A stretch of DNA of 64,000 nt from UBA9611 sp965237595 (GTDB lineage: Bacteria; Chloroflexota; Dehalococcoidia; Lucifugimonadales; UBA3495), in the NCBI GenBank assembly GCA_965237595.1, contig CBDEFY010000007.1:248001-312000 (forward strand), given 5' to 3'. A model generated the notes under the pieces. The model was not told the DNA's origin, did no database searches, and saw only the letters and a list, made by a program, of their open reading frames with translations. Every line of letters starts with the position of its first letter. Position 1 is the first letter of the stretch. This document shows positions 60,566 through 64,000 of the stretch, one piece after another. The position numbers were made by a program, and so were the translations under genes.

Positions 60566-62360
60566 GTGGTGGGGCAACCACCGTTATGCCCGGCTAACCC
60601 CGCCCCGCAGTCCGAGCCGCTGGACGAGCGGCAGGTCGCCAACAGCGCCGGCGGCCACTCCTACCCTGTGGATGACATGACCCGGCTCCGGCGGTTCCTC
60701 ATCCTGGGCTCCGAGGGCGGCAGCTACTACGCCAACGAACGCAAGCTGACCCTGGAGAACGCCGCGGCCGTCAAGCGGTGCATTGAGAACGACGGGCCCA
60801 AAGCCGTCTATGAGATCGCTTACATCAGCCGGCACGGACGGGCTCCCAAGGTAGGCCCCCCGCTCTTCGCCCTAGCGATGGCCGCAACCTACGGACACCT
60901 GGGAACCCGGGCACTGGCTTTCGGATACCTGTCGCAGATGGCCCGGACCGGCAGCCAGCTCCAGATGTTCATTGACTACATTGGAACCATGCGCGGCTGG
61001 GGACGTAGCCTGCGGCGGGCCGTGGGCAAATGGTACACCGACAAGGACATCAAGGACGCTGTCTACCAGACGGTCAAGTACCGGCAGCGGTACAACTGGA
61101 CCCACCGGGACTTGCTCAGGAAAGCCCACCCCAAGGCAGGAAGCGGGGCACTTAACGACCTCTTTGCTTGGATTACCCAAGGGACAATGCCTGACGAGGA
61201 CAACGACTATTTCTCGCTCATCCACGCCTACGAGCAGGCTAAGACGGCCGACCCCACGGCTCTGGCATCACTCATCAGGGAACACGACATGACCTGGGAG
61301 ATGATGCCCTCCGAGCAGCTGGACAAGCCGGAAGTATGGGAAGCCCTGGCTGTGCGTATGCCCCTCACAGCCCTGGTCCGTAACCTCGCAACCCTGACGC
61401 GGCTAGGGGTTATCGCCCCGATGAAATCCACATGGGTCTGCGAGCGGCTGAACGCCATTGGCAACCCCCGCACTGAGGACTTCACTCGTATCCATCCCAT
61501 CGCGGTTCTGTCCGCCCTCCTGACCTACCGGAGCGGCAAAGGCGCTAGGGGCCACCACACCTGGACCCCGGTGCCGCAGGTCGTCGACGCGCTGGACCAA
61601 GCCTTCGAGCGGTCCTTCGACACGGCGCCCCAGACCAACCATCGGTTCTACCTGGGCATCGACGTGTCGGGGTCCATGGGCTCCGGTGAGGTCGCGGGTG
61701 TGCCGGGCCTCACGCCCCGGATGGCGGCCGCCATGGCCATGGCCATCGCCCGCAGGGAGCCCAACTACTACATCGCGGGCTTCGCCGCTGGCGACTATGG
61801 CTCCCCTAGCGATGGTTTCCGGATGCGCTCCATCGAGGGGAGAGGCCGCCATGGCCCCACTGTCCATCACGGCGGACGATAGCCTAGCCGACGCCGTACG
61901 CAAGACCCAGGGCCTCGACTTCGGGGCCACCGACTGCGCCCTCCCGATGCTGGACGCCCTCGGAAAGAAGATCTCCGTGGACGTGTTCGTGATTCTGACG
62001 GACTCCGAAACGTGGACTGGCCCTATCCACCCGACCGAGGTCCTGCGCCAGTACCGGCAGGCTACCGGCATCAACGCCAAGCTGGTGGTGGTCGCAATGG
62101 TCTCCAACGGGTTCACCATCGCGGACCCCGAGGACGCCGGGATGCTGGACGTGGTGGGCTTCGACTCGGCGGCGCCAGCGCTGATCGCCGACTTCGCTAA
62201 GACTCTAGACACAGAAACCCTGGCGGGAATCGAGCCCCTCGCCGTCCCTCAGCGTCCACGCTATAGGTCCCGAGAGCCACAAATCGGGACCTATAGCGTG
62301 GACGCTGAGGGACGGCGAGGGATTTTGGCCGCTTTTGGCGGTTCTGTGCGCCTGGGGTGA
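60566..62360 (+). CDS. Ro60/TROVE-family RNA-binding protein, one frameshift
   Basis: The first frame (60566-61882) carries the TROVE HEAT-repeat ring: NPAPQSEPLDERQVANSAGGHSYPVDDMTRLRRFLILGSEGGSYYANERKLTLENA, then ALAMAATYG, YNWTHRDLLRKAHPK and a C-terminal vWA domain with the MIDAS motif DVSGSMGSG. Near 61840 the frame is lost and resumes at +1 with MAPLSITADDSLADAV, DFGATDCALPMLDALG and VFVILTDSETWTG, the second half of the vWA domain. Homologues (Ro60, Rsr) bind Y RNA and defective RNAs with PNPase. The coding part probably ends near 62210; the remaining frame runs into a large hairpin. No Y RNA was recognised. Confidence 0.85.
62236..62321. repeat. 38-bp perfect inverted repeat
   Basis: 62236-62273 is the exact reverse complement of 62284-62321, with a 10-nt loop (GAGCCACAAA). 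It lies at the 3' end of the TROVE reading frame. It may be a hairpin RNA or terminator, a recombination site, or an assembly fold-back artefact. Confidence 0.9.
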
Positions 62361-62650
62361 CATGGGAAGGGTTAAGGCGCGGGAACCTGCCCTTCGAGGG
62401 ATGAGGACGGCAACCCGAATTCACCCCTTACGGCGTTGACCAGCCCCCAGTAGTCGCTGTCGAAAAAGGCTGCAACCGCATCCTCCACCTGTTGCCTGCA
62501 ATGACGACGCAAAGCCGAAACATGCACGCGGGAATTACCTGGAAGTCCGTGCAGGTTTCGGGAATCCACTGTAATCATCTTAACAAGGGGCTGTTGACGG
62601 CAACCCGCCCCAACATACAAGAATCGGCCCAGGAGCCGGGAGGTTCAGTT
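62361..62650. other. 290-bp gap
   Basis: No gene recognised; only short antisense frames. It separates the TROVE gene from the small ORF at 62651. Confidence 0.4.
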
Positions 62651-62860
62651 ATGACCCACGCGGAACGGATGGACAAAGACACAGGAGGACAAGCAGTGAC
62701 CGGATCACAAGCCCCCGATACATTCGGGCATTCAATCCCTTTCACCATCGACGGCCAACCCTTCACCACAGAAGACCCTAGCCAGAAGGCGCAAAGGGAT
62801 TGCCGGGGACTGGGGTTCGCCGCAGCCCGAGAAGTCCAGCTCAAGGATTTGCAGGTATGA
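62651..62860 (+). CDS. small protein with ubiquitin-like start, possibly truncated
   Basis: 69 residues from ATG 62651 behind GGGAGG. After a polar N terminus it reads SIPFTIDGQPFTTEDPSQKA, which resembles the first strands of bacterial multiubiquitin-type beta-grasp domains. The rest (QRDCRGLGFAAAREVQLKDLQV) stops early, and possible continuations lie in other frames (GSDLKDGK; VQPFASHV), so it may be frameshifted. The similarity is from memory and weak. Confidence 0.4.
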   Translation: MTHAERMDKDTGGQAVTGSQAPDTFGHSIPFTIDGQPFTTEDPSQKAQRDCRGLGFAAAREVQLKDLQV

Positions 62861-63122
62861 GGGCGGAGGTGGTTCTGACCTCAAGGACGGGAAAGGTTCA
62901 GCCTTTTGCATCACATGTTGGCAATTGGTCTCCAAGAAGGCCGGAGCAGAATACGCCCGGGAGGTGCTCTTTGAACCAATCCGCAGAAACCCCGATTCTC
63001 CCCAAGTCGTCGTTTTCTTAGCGACGATTATCGATGTAACAGTGGGTTCTTGAACCGTATTACAGATACCATAGCCGCGAGGGGATCAAGGGTGACGCCA
63101 ACGGCATGATGTTCTTTTTCAG
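62861..63122. other. 262-bp gap before the CRISPR repeats
   Basis: A stop-free plus-strand frame around 62850-63053 (GGGGSDLKDGKGS ... AEYAREVLFEPIRR) may be the tail of the preceding small gene in another frame. No leader or cas gene is visible. Confidence 0.35.
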
Positions 63123-63211
63123 GGTCTATCCCCGTGTGGGCGGGGGAACCTGCTTCTTGCTAAAAGCCATTAGGAGTGTAGTCGGTCTATCCCCGCGTGG
63201 GCGGGGGACGA
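63123..63211. CRISPR. two-repeat type I-E-like CRISPR remnant
   Basis: 28-bp repeats at 63123-63150 and 63184-63211 share GGTCTATCCCCG, then TG or CG, then TGGGCGGGGGA; they differ at one internal base and in the last three. The single spacer is 33 nt, giving a 61-bp period as in type I-E. The repeat core CCCCGCG..GGGCGGGG is palindromic. No further repeat is found at 61-bp steps on either side and no cas gene is in the window. Confidence 0.75.
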
Positions 63212-63416
63212 CCACCTCGGTCTTGCGCTCCAGATCGTCGGCAGGCAATCCGCCAGAATAAAAGGCGCGGCTGATCTCATACGCTGCATAGGCTGCCTGT
63301 CTCCACCACCCCAATTCCCCATGACCCGTTATTGCACATGCCACCTGCAATTTGACTAACCAGTGCCGCAGCGGGAGGCTGCGGTTCGCGCTCAGAGCGC
63401 GTGGTGAGGCAATGCG

Positions 63417-64000
63417 CTAATTGTCGTTGATCACAAGGTCATCCAGAAACTCGGAAACGGGCTTGACTCCGGTTACGAGCAGGTGGTCCCGGGCTCGGGT
63501 GCAGGCGACGTAGAGCAGGTTCCGCTCGGTGTTGTAAACCTCCTCCAAGTCCGCCTCATCAACGATTGACTCGACCCTGGATTGCAAAGGGATGACCTCA
63601 CTGTCGCAGGCCATCACCGCAACTGCCCGGAACGCCAGTCCCTTGGCCAGGTGCATCGTGCCGACGGTAATGGCACCGTCCATGGCCCCCATACCGCCGT
63701 CAAGTACAGCGTTCTGCAGCCCGGCGTGTTTCACAGCGGCCACGGCCCGGTCGAGTTGCTCATGGGACCGAACGAACACGCTGATCTCCTCGGGTTCCAA
63801 GCCGTCGTCGACTCTCGCCTTTAGCCATTCGCCAACTGCGAGGGATTCCGCCTCCTCGCCATCCAGCGCCCACACGGTCGGGCTCGGCCCGTTAAAGACC
63901 GATACGGTTCCCTTCCGCTCCTCAGTGTTCCCGTCGACGTCGGACAACTCGGGGTCCAATAAGCGATCAGCCTGGGTCCTGATCTGGTGCGACGTGCGGT
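63417..64000 (-). CDS. UvrD/Rep-type helicase, C-terminal part (runs off the window)
   Basis: At least 194 codons, open at the window edge. The frame includes TVGTMHLAKGLAFRAVAVM (motif V region) and EEVYNTERNLLYVACTRARDHLLVTG (motif VI), the two C-terminal helicase motifs of superfamily 1. The gene lies just upstream of the CRISPR remnant on the opposite strand. Whether it belongs to the integrative element or is a defence-associated helicase cannot be told from the fragment. Confidence 0.85.
   Translation of the reverse strand, partial: RTSHQIRTQADRLLDPELSDVDGNTEERKGTVSVFNGPSPTVWALDGEEAESLAVGEWLKARVDDGLEPEEISVFVRSHEQLDRAVAAVKHAGLQNAVLDGGMGAMDGAITVGTMHLAKGLAFRAVAVMACDSEVIPLQSRVESIVDEADLEEVYNTERNLLYVACTRARDHLLVTGVKPVSEFLDDLVINDN

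Larger units (their letters stand above)
52083..62900 (+). mobile_element. integrative element at tRNA-Ser (right end not set)
   Basis: The integrase, AlpA-type regulator, Toprim/primase-like protein, RecA-type ATPase, replication-initiator-like protein and iteron-like repeats run in one direction from the tRNA. This is the gene set of an integrated plasmid or phage satellite. The Ro60/TROVE gene is cargo. I find no second copy of the tRNA 3' end in the window, so the right boundary is beyond it or degenerate; the end given is only the last element-like gene. Confidence 0.65.

Noticed and set aside
63126..63350. 74-residue minus-strand ORF over the CRISPR repeats
   Set aside because: Part of it translates the repeats themselves, so it is unlikely to be a gene.

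Overview
The window is a high-GC bacterial chromosome segment. Gene content (rho, HrcA, PolX, BioY, PdxS/PdxT, an R3H/SpoIIIAA-like ATPase, many LLM, SDR, NIPSNAP and amidohydrolase-type genes), Gram-positive-like cell-surface anchors and dispersed hairpin repeats containing a TTCGACAAGCTCAGGAC-type core point to Chloroflexota, most likely Dehalococcoidia or the SAR202 relatives. This assignment rests on gene content and remembered similarity, not on a search.

Layout. 1-4.2 kb: pyrG behind a near-perfect sigma70 promoter, a fructose-6-phosphate aldolase/transaldolase-like gene, and rho. 4.2-9.0 kb: a cell-surface locus with a large secreted IPT/TIG-like repeat protein behind a structured leader, a collagen-like membrane-anchored protein, and a frameshifted LPxxG-type surface protein. 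9.1-10.3 kb: an IS110-family recombinase with a candidate bridge-RNA region. 10.3-22.4 kb: core genes (MBL-fold hydrolase, bioY, hrcA, polX, valS, aroE, aroC), a membrane protein, and a small SelW/Rdx-family gene with an in-frame TGA that reads as selenocysteine and is followed by a bSECIS-like hairpin. 22.4-33.5 kb: an accessory catabolic block (CMD, NIPSNAP, LLM oxidoreductase, N-acyl-D-amino-acid deacylase-like amidohydrolase, GH36-like glycosidase, Gfo/Idh/MocA dehydrogenase) with decayed gene remnants and a recurring palindrome in the gaps. 33.5-38.6 kb: a compact leftward operon pdxS-pdxT-GNAT-R3H ATPase-tmk. 38.6-40.7 kb: tRNA-Phe and tRNA-Gly followed by a small decayed phage-like module. 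40.8-51.7 kb: M24 peptidase-like protein, SDR, aldehyde dehydrogenase, a Fic AMPylator preceded by a striking array of dyad sites, DUF2203, cupin, TrmI, HD protein, MidA-like methyltransferase and citrate synthase.

52-64 kb: an integrative element abuts the 3' end of tRNA-Ser(TGA). It carries a P4-type integrase, an IS3-family insertion, an IstB remnant, an AlpA-type regulator, a Toprim/primase-like protein, a RecA/RepA-type ATPase, a replication-initiator-like protein followed by three 22-bp iteron-like repeats, and a Ro60/TROVE ribonucleoprotein whose 3' end contains a 38-bp perfect inverted repeat. A two-repeat type I-E-like CRISPR remnant and the C-terminal part of a UvrD-type helicase close the window.

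Many otherwise good genes are broken by a single frameshift, often at or near a short homopolymer run. This may be sequencing or assembly error rather than real decay, so every pseudogene call here is provisional.
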